Notes under the pieces: generated by a model | Seen by the model: the letters and a program-made list of their open reading frames with translations, nothing else | Database searches by the model: none | What the model was told of the DNA's origin: nothing | Translations under genes and position numbers: made by a program | NCBI GenBank assembly: GCA_000934455.1 | Contig: KN886028.1 | Location: forward strand, 42,205-71,253 | Source: Apostichopus parvimensis | Lineage: Eukaryota; Echinodermata; Holothuroidea; Aspidochirotida; Stichopodidae | Reading direction: 5' to 3' | DNA: 29,049 nucleotides | Shown here: piece by piece, positions 1-9,485 of the stretch | How the letters are laid out: every line of letters begins with the position of its first letter | Position numbering within the stretch: the first letter of the stretch is position 1

Positions 1-816
1 AGGAAAATATAATTGGTGTTTGGATTCCAACTATGTCATAGCCGTAAACATCACATTTAATACTTTGTTTAGCGGTGTTAGGTGTTTCATTGAATTTGTT
101 TCCTTGCAATGGAGCATTGCAATCATGCTCCTTTAACTTAACCACTGTTAACTGTAAACTGTAGCTCCTGATGGGCTTAAATGTTTTATTACAATGAATT
201 TTCTAGAAAATTACTATCCTTATATCTTATTCTACTCGTTAGATTTGTAAAATGTGCCAGAATTTTGCCAGTTTACTAATCATTTCATTAATATAAATAT
301 TATAACATTTCTAGCAGACACAATGTAGGAAGCAAAATTGAGTTATTAACTTCTTGCCCACCATAACCTCCATGTGGTGAACAATGTAGGAGGTTGTCTT
401 TAAAGGAGGTGCAACCTAAATATGACTGAAATTCCTTAAAACAAAAGAAAGAAAAAAATATTTCACTTGCAAGGTTGAAGACTTGATCAAGATTAAATGT
501 GATATCATCCAACCACCTTTGTTTCCCTTTTCTTTGTTTCCTTTAGTTTTGGATATATTTATTTCTCGAAAATGTATATGTGTTTTGTGATTTCTGAATC
601 TAAGATATTGGTACTGGTTTCACCTCAGTGTGTTCAAGAAGCCCGTTGTTCCTTTACAGGTCAAAGGACATTGAGGTCAACCTCATATGATCCATGGCAA
701 GTTTTATCACTATATGTCTGGATATGATTGTAAATTCAAGTAATTAGAACTATACCGTGAAGTAAAAAGATATTGTCTTTAGCAGTAAACATCTTTTCCA
801 TTCTTGTTTATTGCAG
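1..816. other. intron upstream of the membrane exon
   Basis: AT-rich non-coding sequence leading to the acceptor of the transmembrane exon (pyrimidine-rich stretch ending in ttgcag at 811-816). I looked for exons on the + strand and found none with good borders. The short open frame at 300-512 on the minus strand has no recognisable domain. The 5' exons of the gene must lie before position 1. Confidence 0.5.
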
Positions 817-918
817 TTAACGGTTTAAGTACAGGGGCCAAGATCGGCATTGGTGTTGGTTCAGCAGCAGTTGGCATTGGTATTCTAGCACTGATAGCAG
901 TGATGATGTTCAAGAAGG
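817..918 (+). CDS. transmembrane exon of a single-pass receptor or adhesion protein (partial gene)
   Basis: This 102-nt exon is bounded by tttattgcag and gtaagt. Read with two leading bases completing a codon, it gives NGLSTGAKIG, then a Gly/Ala/Ile-rich stretch (GIGVGSAAVGIG), then ILALIAVMM and the basic stop-transfer residues FKK. That is one membrane helix with the N-terminus outside. The small-residue GxGxG spacing could favour helix packing. The exon is phase 1-1, typical of metazoan extracellular-domain genes such as immunoglobulin-superfamily receptors, but no extracellular domain is inside the window, so the family is not established. The last base joins the microexon at 14233 to make Gly. 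The next intron is about 13.3 kb. Exon borders, phase and helix are seen; the receptor role is inferred. Confidence 0.75.
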
Positions 919-1969
919 GTAAGTTTGTCTTTTACATTTACATTTGAAAAGATATTTTTACAGGATTGAAACTTTTTATGTACACAAGGATTCAGTGGAA
1001 TGCTGAAATTTGTAAAATTCAATTTAATTTTGTACATATATTTTAGTTGTACATTTTCTCCATTTATTTGTGCCTTTTATGGTAAGCATGCCCCAAATAC
1101 ATAAATTAGAGAATGTAAGCAATGTGTTGGAGGCTTGTAATTCCAGTTAATAAATGCATTGAGAAAAGTATTGGATAATATAAACAGTATATAAACAATA
1201 TACCCTAAGACATGTAAGTACTGTAGGCGGCTCTTTAGTATTTTTTGCAGAATATGCATCCTTACTTAATGCAGTGTAAACCATCATCATTGTCTGTTAC
1301 CTAAGAGAGACTGTCAAAAAGTACACATAATTGGAGCATTTTTAAATATAAATAAGCATTTATTACGCAATAGTGCAAATAAGGATTAAAGTTGAATCTG
1401 ACCGTGCAATGGATCCATGTCGCTCACAGAAAGGGAACCAAAACGAACTTCATCAAAGCAGTGCTTAAATCTCATTTCTGATTGTGGATGTCAAAGTTAG
1501 TTTGAGGTCAAGAAAGTTCAAATTCTAAAAACTTTGTAAATCTAGTAAGTACTTAAATAGAAAATACTTAAGTACTACTGTATATGCTGTAGTGCACGAA
1601 CCTGCCTGATCCATTTGAACCATAGACTTGAAGTCTTCACTAACGACATATTGTCTGGAAGGTTAGCATTGAAATTTCTCTTACTGTACAAACTGCAGCA
1701 AGGAATCACAAAGCCATTGGCTTAAAGTGTTAATCTACAAGTTTTTATAAGAACGGTAGCATACATACTTCTATCCTCTATACATTGCATTGGAAATCTT
1801 TAAAGTTACCAGTATGCATAAACATCATCCATTATTTGACATTGCTGTTGGGAAATTTGACTACCATGTTTGTTTCAAATATATTTACAAGTAACATTCA
1901 ATAAATTCTGTTTTTTTTTTAACAAGATTCATTTAAACCATGTTAATGTGGCATTTCTTATGATATGCT

Positions 1970-1990
1970 TTTTTTTTGGGGGGGGGGGGA
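1970..1990 (+). repeat. homopolymer T-run followed by G-run
   Basis: A run of T passes directly into a run of about eleven G. It is a simple low-complexity tract with likely length error in assembly. No function is suggested. Confidence 0.7.
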
Positions 1991-2799
1991 TTGAGATTTG
2001 CCAGTATGTTGTGAGCACTGAATTTCTAAGCTATCTATTTAGTGACTGTAATTGTGAAAATATTCCACCTACATTCTTGGATGAATGTTGGAAGAGGCAC
2101 AGTATTTGCATTGTTTAATGGTTATCAATATTGTCCCCGAATTTTAGCATTGTAAAACTTGCTTATTGGAGTTCTTAAAAACACTGTCCAGATGCAGGCT
2201 TTGAAATTTCAAATTGTTCTTATTTTATCGATGATTGTTAAATAATAAGAGCCAATAAGATATCTCAGAAAACAAAAATTATTTTTGAATGTTGCAGAAA
2301 TGATTGTTGAACTACGAACAAGATTTTGACATACGTAGGCAACCTAATTTGGGTAAAATTGCAATTAAAGTTTTAAAGCATTGTCCACTTTCCAACCTTT
2401 CATTTTACAACATTTGACATAGAAATGTTAACCCTACAATTTAAATGAATATGTCAATTGAAAACCATCTATAAAGTTGTGGGTGAGTGATGTCTTGCAT
2501 GAAAGCTTTTTCAGGGGCAGATTCTCAAGAAAGCTGTGTATTTTGTTCATGCCTGCTTCTGAAGCTCTAATTCCTCTCTATAAGACCGTAGGTTAAAGTT
2601 ATATCATCTGATGTACAAGACCACTTTGATGTGAAGATAACCTATACAGTGTACAACTAATTTGACACATGGCATCTTTAGTCTATCAAGTTAAAAATGT
2701 GTGGATGGTTTACTTTTACTAAATGATGTATCCTGTTCGGCCTATTCATACTGAGTTGCTTGTAAATGTGGCATATTTGAGATGTTTATACCTCAAAAC

Positions 2800-2952
2800 A
2801 CCGACGCGTTGTGATTTAACTGGCGTACGCTTGTGCTAGACAACTGATCGTTCTATCGCGAACATAACGTCTTGATGCGTTGCGAGAACCTACCATAAAG
2901 ATACCGCGACAGTAGTAACATATCGAAACTGTACCGCATCAGCGAAATTCGT
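2800..2952. other. CpG-dense patch in the intron
   Basis: About 17 CpG dinucleotides fall in roughly 150 bases, while the surrounding intron has very few. No open frame, splice borders or terminal repeats were found that explain it. It could be a recent insertion, an internal regulatory island or an unmethylated element. Confidence 0.4.
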
Positions 2953-3294
2953 GAATTTAGCCATTAGCATCTATGATAAGGTGTGCAATACACACATATT
3001 TTGACAGTTTCCCTTTTTCCGATGCATGGAATATGGCATTCATTCTTGTCCGCATCTTGCGCATCCTGAGTTTTGGGGGAGGGTTATCTGAGAGCTACTT
3101 GTCTTGAAATGATGGTGAAGTCTACTATCGGAATACATGCATTTTTTAAACATTTGATGGCAGCTTTATTTGGTGAAATTTTAGCCCTATTCAAAAGTTA
3201 TTGAGGTGAAATATCTTCCATAAATATAGAGACACTTCCAAAGTAACAGATTTTGTTTAAAAAAAAACAACATTTGAAAACAGGATACTAATAA

Positions 3295-3315
3295 GAACTG
3301 GTACTGTACCAGTTC
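3295..3315. repeat. short perfect palindrome
   Basis: Two 10-bp arms (GAACTGGTAC and its complement) surround a single T. It could form a small cruciform. It may also be chance in a 29-kb window. Confidence 0.5.
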
Positions 3316-3919
3316 AGTAAAATTGTTGACTGTATTTCTCATACAGGGTATATGTGGGGCCCTGGAGGCAGTACTTACTGAGTTTGCAAGATCCTGCATA
3401 GAGACTGTATACAGCAAGATGTCTGAATTAATCATTTGGAATAAAAAATAATGTGTTCATCAACATTTATCAGAAACTTACAACCTCAAACAATTCTGCT
3501 ACTTTAGTGTAACTCTCAGACAACCCCCATGCTATGTCTGTTAATGTGCCTTTATTGTGCTGGTAAATACAGATTTTAAACCATATAACTGCATTGTGCA
3601 ACCTGTTCTTTTTGTGCAGTGCATTGTTTGTTCAATATTAGGCAATCCACAGGGAATTTTCACATTGATTTTCCTCAGTACAACAACCGCTGTGAATTTC
3701 CATGGCATTGTAGCTTACAAGTTATCTGTGTCAATAGATATCTGATATTATACCAAAAATAGCTCTAGCCAAATTTGTTTAACCAACAGATAGAAATTAA
3801 CATTTGACCTACTGGATTGTAAATTATATATTTTAAACCTTGAACTCACATTTTGATGAAATTTAGTCACAACTGTTTGTTAAGCCCTGTGAACTCCTTA
3901 TGGAGTGCTTCCGAATTTG

Positions 3920-4016
3920 AGGGGAGGGTTGGCAAAGGAGGATGGGGAGGGTGTGATGATGGGGAGGGTGGGGTATGATTTGGGAAGGGAGGTGATGATA
4001 GGAAGGAAGGAGGGAA
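3920..4016 (+). repeat. purine-rich GA/GT tract with G-quadruplex potential
   Basis: The tract is rich in GGGGAGGG units. Five G-runs at 3944-3947, 3949-3951, 3961-3964, 3966-3968 and 3970-3973 give a candidate intramolecular quadruplex with one 9-nt loop. It lies on the coding strand, so the transcript of the intron would carry it. Confidence 0.5.
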
Positions 4017-4557
4017 TCAGTAAGGCATAGTTTGTGCTATCATATTTCTTAGTATATTATTTCCCCTTAGCAGTACCTGTCCTTTCCAAGACAAGTAAAT
4101 AATCAGCGGTTGGGACATATCTTGCCTCCTTATACAACTCTGCTCACTAAAAAGACAATCTAAAAGGATCTCTAAAAGAATGAATACATTAGTTAACCCT
4201 GAGGAGGAAACATTCATAATATCCTGCCACATTATTTTTTTCAGTTATAATGTTTTTGAGACTCTATGCTCACCAAATAAAAAAGAAATACCTTGGCACA
4301 TTGTTTTGTAGTATTCACTACTCACCGAAAGGTTGACATTTTACTTCTTAATTTCACTTCAACATTTCTATTATTTCATTTTCATATACATAGAGCGACA
4401 CAGTTAAATCCACGTTTTCAGCACATTTCTTTCACAAAGATATACGTTTGTAACAGACCATTGTAGTTTATTGCCCTGTGAGAAATACGCTTCACTTTAC
4501 AATTAAGAACAATTTAGTTGGTGCAGCAGCTTATGTTGAAAACCACACGACAAGGAA

Positions 4558-4880
4558 TATGGAACGCGGAAAGGGTCAATGTGAGGCGCCGTCCACTTAG
4601 AAATGGTCGTTCACCCAGAAACCGTTCACTTAGAGATCGCCGCTCAAATGCAAGCAGCCGCCCACTTAGAAATTGCCGTTAAACGTGAGGCGCCGTCCAC
4701 TCAGAGATGGTCGTTCACTCAGAGACCGTCCACTCAGAGATCGTTGCTCAAATGCAACAGCCGCTCATTTTGAAATCGTCGTTGAAGTTCAGAAACCGTT
4801 CATTCAGAAATGGCCATTGACTCCGAAATCGTCCATTTACAAATCGCCGGTCGATTCTGAGCCGCGCCTACTTAGAATTC
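4558..4880 (+). repeat. left inverted arm of the foldback element, ~16-bp tandem units
   Basis: Degenerate tandem units of 16-17 bp built on CGTCCACTYAGARAT alternate with TCGTTCACTCAGARAC and GCTCAAATGCAA variants. The arm is GC-richer than the intron around it and pairs with 6376-6709 in inverted orientation. An open frame passes through it (4673-4981), but its Arg-rich repetitive translation is a by-product of the repeat. Confidence 0.75.
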
Positions 4881-5459
4881 GTCCTCCCTTTACAATGGCT
4901 ATATACGTAGGCATTAAGTGGGCGTGTACTATTTATCGGCTGTGCTCCCGCCCAGTAACGTACACCGAACTGTTACAGTAGAACGCTGTTGTTCCCGCCT
5001 CATTCAAGTCGGCCCTGCGGCGCCCCTCCCTTTTTCAGGAGAGTAATTTCGTCTCGGTACACCGAAGACCACATGCAATGAAAGTTTCAAGAATCCAAAA
5101 GAAATAAGATGGAAGAAATAATCCATACGTTGGGGGTCGAAAATGCCGAAGAAGTTTCCCGTTACTTCGAAAGGGAACAGGCATCTCATAGACAAACAGG
5201 AATAACTAATTTGGAAAGTAGTAACATCCGTCGCTAGGCCCATTTTTTTTTGCATTGGTCTAATCAATTTGACCGAGATTTGACCTTTCATGAGCTCAGC
5301 ATTTGTCAAAATAAAAGAAAGTGATGACTTAACATCTATGCCTTCAGTAACTGGGCATCAAAATAAACATTCTTGGCAATGGAAAAATGTGATGTGTATC
5401 ATGATGACCATAGATGATCATAACTGTTAACCCTTGTAACTACAAATGTTAACATTTAA

Positions 5460-5930
5460 TTTTTAATTATGAATTAATAAATTGTAACTATGAATTACTA
5501 TAGGCGTTACACAATAGTAATTCCACTAGCCGTTACAAATTTACAAAACATTGTAAGCACTTAATGATCCCTTACTATGAATTAGTAAATTCAGTGTTAC
5601 CAAGTAACGTTTCATGAAAAATGTAATAGTATATCATTAAAACAAATCAATTGTATTAACAAATCTATAATCATTAAAAGAAATTACAATTCGTTTGAAA
5701 TAAAAATTTGTATATAATTGCAAGTTAAAATATTCTTCATGTGGGGTACTTATTAATACGACATTAGTTGTTAAAAATGAATAATTCATCATTATGAAGT
5801 AATAACTCAGTTTTAACAAGTAATATTTCATTAAAACATACAAGTATTTCATAACAGCAAATTATAATTCGTATTAACAAATCAATAATGTTTGGGAAAA
5901 TTGTAATCACGAATTATTAATTAAAAAGTA
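5460..5930. repeat. AT-rich internal repeats of the foldback element
   Basis: The stretch from about 5578 to 5670 recurs in diverged form at about 5794 to 5892 (offset near 216 bp), sharing CAGTKTTAMCAAGTAA and GTATTAACAAATC. Nearby is a hairpin with 10-bp arms GAATTACTAT (5492-5501) and its complement (5514-5523). Base composition is very AT-rich, in contrast with the GC-richer arms. Confidence 0.5.
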
Positions 5931-6130
5931 AGTCGACTCAACATGCACAGACTCCCGAAGATTGAGTACGAACCGACACTGTATGAAATGGATCAAAACA
6001 AATAAGTATGATGATCAAGTCTAGAATTAGGGATTGGCCGCAAGCTGAGGAATACCAGCACCGTACTCATACACTCATCGTACTAACGTTAGGTTTGTAT
6101 TGCGAAAGATCCATCTTTTTTTCCAGAGGC

Positions 6131-6241
6131 CTAAAGAAGCACGCCTCCTTTTATAACAGTTGATTCACTGCAATCAAGCAAATCTGCCGTTCTTCTGTTG
6201 TTGAAACCGATATTCACAAATTCCTCGAGTTGTATATCATC
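6131..6241 (-). pseudogene. possible helix-turn-helix fragment inside the foldback element
   Basis: The minus strand reads, over 36 codons to a stop, EEFVNIGFNNRRTADLLDCS followed by ESTV. This has the spacing of a DNA-binding helix-turn-helix (x-LGF-xxxxIAxLLxCSxSTV), as in transposase and integrase N-termini. There is no upstream start or downstream catalytic domain that I can see. It could be a remnant of the transposase of an autonomous relative, or chance. Confidence 0.3.
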
Positions 6242-6375
6242 GTTTGATCCATTTTAATTTGTGATTGAAAATTCAATGAACGAGTACGAGTGCGAACGGC
6301 CGACGCACCTCGACTCTGTGATTGAAAGTTCACGCCCGCCCACAATATAAATATGCAAGTTTGGCTGTCACTCAA

Positions 6376-6709
6376 ATGGACGATCTCTGAGACGACGATC
6401 TCTGAGTGGGCGATCTCTGAATGGACGATTTCTGAATCACGACCATTTCTCAGTCGCGGCGGTTTCTAAGTCAACGGCCATTTCTGAATGGACGGTTCCC
6501 GAAAATTTGTGTGTGTTTGCGCGGCAATCTCTGATTAGACGGCCTGTGTATCAACGACCATCTCTAAGTGGACGGCGCCTCATGTTAAGCGGCGATTTCA
6601 AAATGGACGGCTGCTGTATTTGAGCGGCGATCTCTAAGTGGACGGTTTCTGAGCGAACGACCATTCCTATGTGGACGGCGCCTCATGTTGACCCTTTCCG
6701 CGTTCCATA
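6376..6709 (-). repeat. right inverted arm of the foldback element, ~16-bp tandem units
   Basis: This is the complement of the left arm, with the units CGATCTCTGAGTGGA and CGACCATTTCTCAG. It ends in CCGCGTTCCATA at 6709. The arms are not perfectly collinear: units have been gained or lost, as expected for slippage-prone foldback arms. Confidence 0.75.
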
Positions 6710-6903
6710 AAGGAAGCCATAAAGAAGTACTTTTGTGTCCATTAACTAGTGCATAGCTCTTCAAAACACACTTCTCAAAGTACATAGTCCAAATTCAAAG
6801 TGTCTGATGCTTTTATCTATTTGTTATTGTTTATCTTTTATCTTTTTGGCAGGTGTCCAAACTGAAAACTGTACGACAAGTTTATTTGCAGTTCATATTC
6901 CAT

Positions 6904-6945
6904 GTATAATCAGGGAGTTGTTATGGAACAACTCCCTGGTATAAT
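6904..6945. repeat. perfect 12-bp hairpin flanked by 7-bp direct repeats
   Basis: Arms CAGGGAGTTGTT (6911-6922) and its exact complement (6927-6938) enclose the loop ATGG. The identical heptamer GTATAAT lies immediately on both sides (6904-6910 and 6939-6945). The layout looks like a 28-bp palindromic insert with a target duplication. It could be a minimal remnant of a transposition or repair event, or a foldback structure in the transcript. Confidence 0.65.
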
Positions 6946-7328
6946 AAACCCTGTCTATAGTCCTTGAATGTTCCATACGTCATCGTGTCGTAAAACACAA
7001 AGTACAAAGTAATCATCATGTGCTTGCATTGTACAGTACATACGTAGTGTATGGAGCTGCAATACTCTTATTAGTGATAAACAATGTATGTCTAGTTTAT
7101 AAAACTTCTCAGAAGAGTTTTGGGTGACAATGGTTTTAATAGCTACGTGGCTAAAGTATATATACATGGACAGAGAATGTGAAAGAAAAGCTAAAAATGT
7201 CTTTCATAAATCGATTATTGCCTGTAGTAGAACATTTACCTACCACAATGTAGTGCACCGAGTAATGAATGCCCTGATGAAACACAGTTGATAGTTTACC
7301 AATGAAAGCTGCATGCAGGAAGAGAAAC

Positions 7329-7355
7329 GGGGAAAGTGGGGGTGGGGGAGGGGGG
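7329..7355 (+). repeat. G-quadruplex candidate
   Basis: Four G-runs of 4, 5, 5 and 6 bases (7329-7332, 7338-7342, 7344-7348, 7350-7355) are separated by loops of 5, 1 and 1 bases. This fits a stable parallel quadruplex on the + strand. No gene feature is adjacent. Confidence 0.6.
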
Positions 7356-8224
7356 ATTTATGGCTAGAGACCAGTAAAACAGATGGGGTATTTTCTTAGC
7401 CTAGAGTCTTTCCTAAACCATCACACAAAAATCATCAGGAATTGTCATTTTTTTTGGGCGGGGGGCCTTTGTTTTGTTTGTGTTTACCAAAATTTCCCCA
7501 TAGCTGTGTTAACAGTTTACTTAAATGTCCTCATACATTCCACATCTAGTTTTCTAGACTCAGTGGACTTTCTCTTGCTATTTTCATTCCCTGGTTTAGT
7601 CTCTGTTATCAACAAAATTAAGGTATGAAAGATACATAACTAAGGAAGAGATAATACATTGGTTCATCCTGTTCTAATTAAAGCAGAAAATATAAAGATT
7701 AAAAGAGGAGGAAATATTGACTAGATTGACAGGATTCCAACAGGCAGTCACTTCAGGATATGGAAATTATAATACTCAAAATAAAATAAAATAGTTACAA
7801 TGGAACTAAAAATGGAGGCAGCAAGGGGTACATATGATTCATACTCATGCTATCAACCTTTCAAATGGTATACTTATTGATTCTAAACTTTGATGTAAAA
7901 ATGTTGAATTGGAAGCCTCCCACATTCATGGTTGCTTAAGCATCCTAAAACAACTTGCTATAGACTCATCAGAACACATATTACTCACTGCCATATAATT
8001 CCATACCTAATACAGTACAGCACAATGTATGCATGCACTCTAATGGTTGGAATAGTTAATGAAAGTCCCCCTTTCACTCAGCAGTGTTGCACAATGCACA
8101 CTAAGCCTGCTTTATTAGGACTGGCATTATTATTATCATTGAGAACAGCACATTCTACATTCAAATGGTTACCATGCCATTGGGTTTATGTCTTTCTTTG
8201 TAGTGTGTACATTTTTGACTAGCT

Positions 8225-9485
8225 GCATTGTTCTAGACTGCACAATCCATATGTCCAGTATACGCCTTTGAAATGGAGGCGGAAATGTACGGAGGACTGG
8301 CGAGGTGTGGGAAGTAGGTTTTGTCAGTGTAACCAGTCTGGCTGCTGATTTTTGAAGATGTTGAAGGCGACTCAGTTGATTCATCAAAAGAGAGCTACAG
8401 AACTCCAGACGGGATGAGATAAGAGAGTGGACCATGTATTCGATTGCCTTGCGGGTCAAAACCATCTTTTTCTTTCGGATTGACATGGGAATCACAGACT
8501 GGGAGAGTTGATGGTGGGATCTTGTACAGCATCAATTTAAGGCCTAGTAATATAAACTCAGAATTACTCCCATTCCGTTTTAGTTTATTCTTTGTCAACA
8601 AGCACATCATGTACATCTGTGATACACTTTTCCAAGCGAGATCAGATTATCTTTAGAAGGATGGAAGGAGAGAAAGGGTTGTGTATCATCGGCATAGGAA
8701 TGATATCCGACATTGTGACTGTTTATGAAATTACCCAGTGGCTGAGTGTAGACAGAGAACAGTAGAGGTCTCCAAACAGAGCTTTGGGAAACTCCATGTG
8801 TTAGAGGCTTTGGGTCAGACTTGGTGTCATTGATGGAGATGCGCTGGGAGCGACCACTGAGGTAGGAGCTAAACCAGTCAAGGGCCAATGATCTGACTTT
8901 GAATATTTTTAGGCGATCAATCAATGTAGAATGACGCACTGTGTCAAACGCCAAGGACATGTCAAGGAGTACAAAAGCAGTTAGCTTACCATCGGCCATC
9001 TGGCGAAGTATGTGATCCGTCAGACTCACAAGGACTATCGCAACGTTATAGTGGGATCTATATGCTGATTTGCGACAATCAAGTATCTGATTGACAACGA
9101 AATGTTCCGTAAGCCGACTGAAAGCAGCACGCTCCATTGTTTTGTAAACATAATGTATATTTGATATGGGTCTGTAATTCTGCAGAATGTTGCGAGCCAA
9201 GCCTGACTATTTCAAGATTGGGCGTACATGCGCGAATTTCGAGGCATCAGGAACAAACCAGTTTTAAATATGGTATAGGTGTTGGCAAGAACAATAACCG
9301 GCAAGCGCTTCTTCCAAAAATGTGTTGGTATTGGGTCCAAATCGCAAGACTTGGTTTGTGACTTGAGGATGATAGAATTGACATTTGACATAAGCTACCG
9401 ATGGTCTAAAAATCTGGAGAATTGAAGGTGTTTTAAGGTATTTTAGAAAATCTTGGGTGAAACAAGAATATTCCGCAGCGACAGC
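8225..9485 (-). mobile_element. decayed, 5'- and 3'-truncated LINE reverse-transcriptase fragment (CR1/L2-like)
   Basis: The minus strand encodes a broken non-LTR reverse transcriptase. In order: TKSCDLDPIPT (near 9330) in one frame; NYRPISN, AFVLLDMSLAFDT (RT motif A), a degraded GVSQSSVWRPLLFSVYTQPLG and SYADDTQ (catalytic YADD box) at 8607-9200; NKLKRNGSNSEFILLGLKLM near 8560; and RKAIEYMVHSLISSR with LSRLQHLQKSAARLVT at 8280-8450. At least three frame changes, stops and small deletions separate these blocks, so it is dead. It sits antisense in the host intron. It differs from the LINE at 26770, sharing only family-level motifs. Confidence 0.85.
8607..9200 (-). pseudogene. reverse-transcriptase core of the decayed LINE
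   Basis: This is the longest uninterrupted segment of the relic, 197 codons. It covers the fingers and palm region: NYRPISN, KSAYRSHYN, the first catalytic aspartate in LLDMSLAFD, SSYLSGRSQRI, and the YADD pair. The usual GVPQGSVLGP is changed to GVSQSSVWRP, so key residues are lost. The family's upstream and downstream coding continues in other frames, showing frameshifts at both ends. Confidence 0.8.

Larger units (their letters stand above)
919..4551. other. first part of the 13.3-kb intron
   Basis: Non-coding, AT-rich sequence. It holds a T-run joined to a G-run (about 1970-1989), a CpG-dense patch (2800-2952), a short palindrome (3295-3315) and a G-rich tract (3920-4016), listed separately. 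The short open frames here show no domains and no codon pattern I would trust. Confidence 0.5.
4552..6715. mobile_element. foldback DNA element with long repetitive inverted arms and 6-bp target duplication
   Basis: The element spans 4558-6709. Both ends begin with the same inverted sequence (TATGGAACGCGG at the left, its complement at the right), followed by near-identical GGTCAA and GAGGCGCCGTCCAC. The flanks AAGGAA (4552-4557) and AAGGAA (6710-6715) form a 6-bp target-site duplication. Each arm (about 4558-4880 and 6376-6709) is made of degenerate 16-17 bp units around CGTCCACTTAGAGAT, and the GAGGCGCCGTCCAC motif occurs twice per arm. This architecture resembles the foldback TU elements of sea urchins, whose outer arms are short tandem repeats. 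The centre is non-coding apart from a possible helix-turn-helix relic at 6131-6241. It is most likely non-autonomous. Ends and duplication are seen; the TU comparison is from known families. Confidence 0.8.
6716..8224. other. intron between foldback element and LINE relic
   Basis: Non-coding sequence. It contains a perfect hairpin (6904-6945) and a G-quadruplex candidate (7329-7355). The open frames at 7383-7628 and 7932-8222 have no recognisable domain. Confidence 0.5.

Noticed and set aside
655-720. Possible exon after tttacag near 660
   Set aside because: No donor follows in a sensible place and the phases do not fit the membrane exon.
4673-4981. Arg-rich open frame in the foldback arm
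   Set aside because: Its repetitive translation follows the 16-bp units; there is no domain, and the complementary arm gives a similar by-product frame (6585-6785).
5004-5309. 101-codon minus-strand frame in the foldback element
   Set aside because: No recognisable domain or start context, and no continuation on either side.
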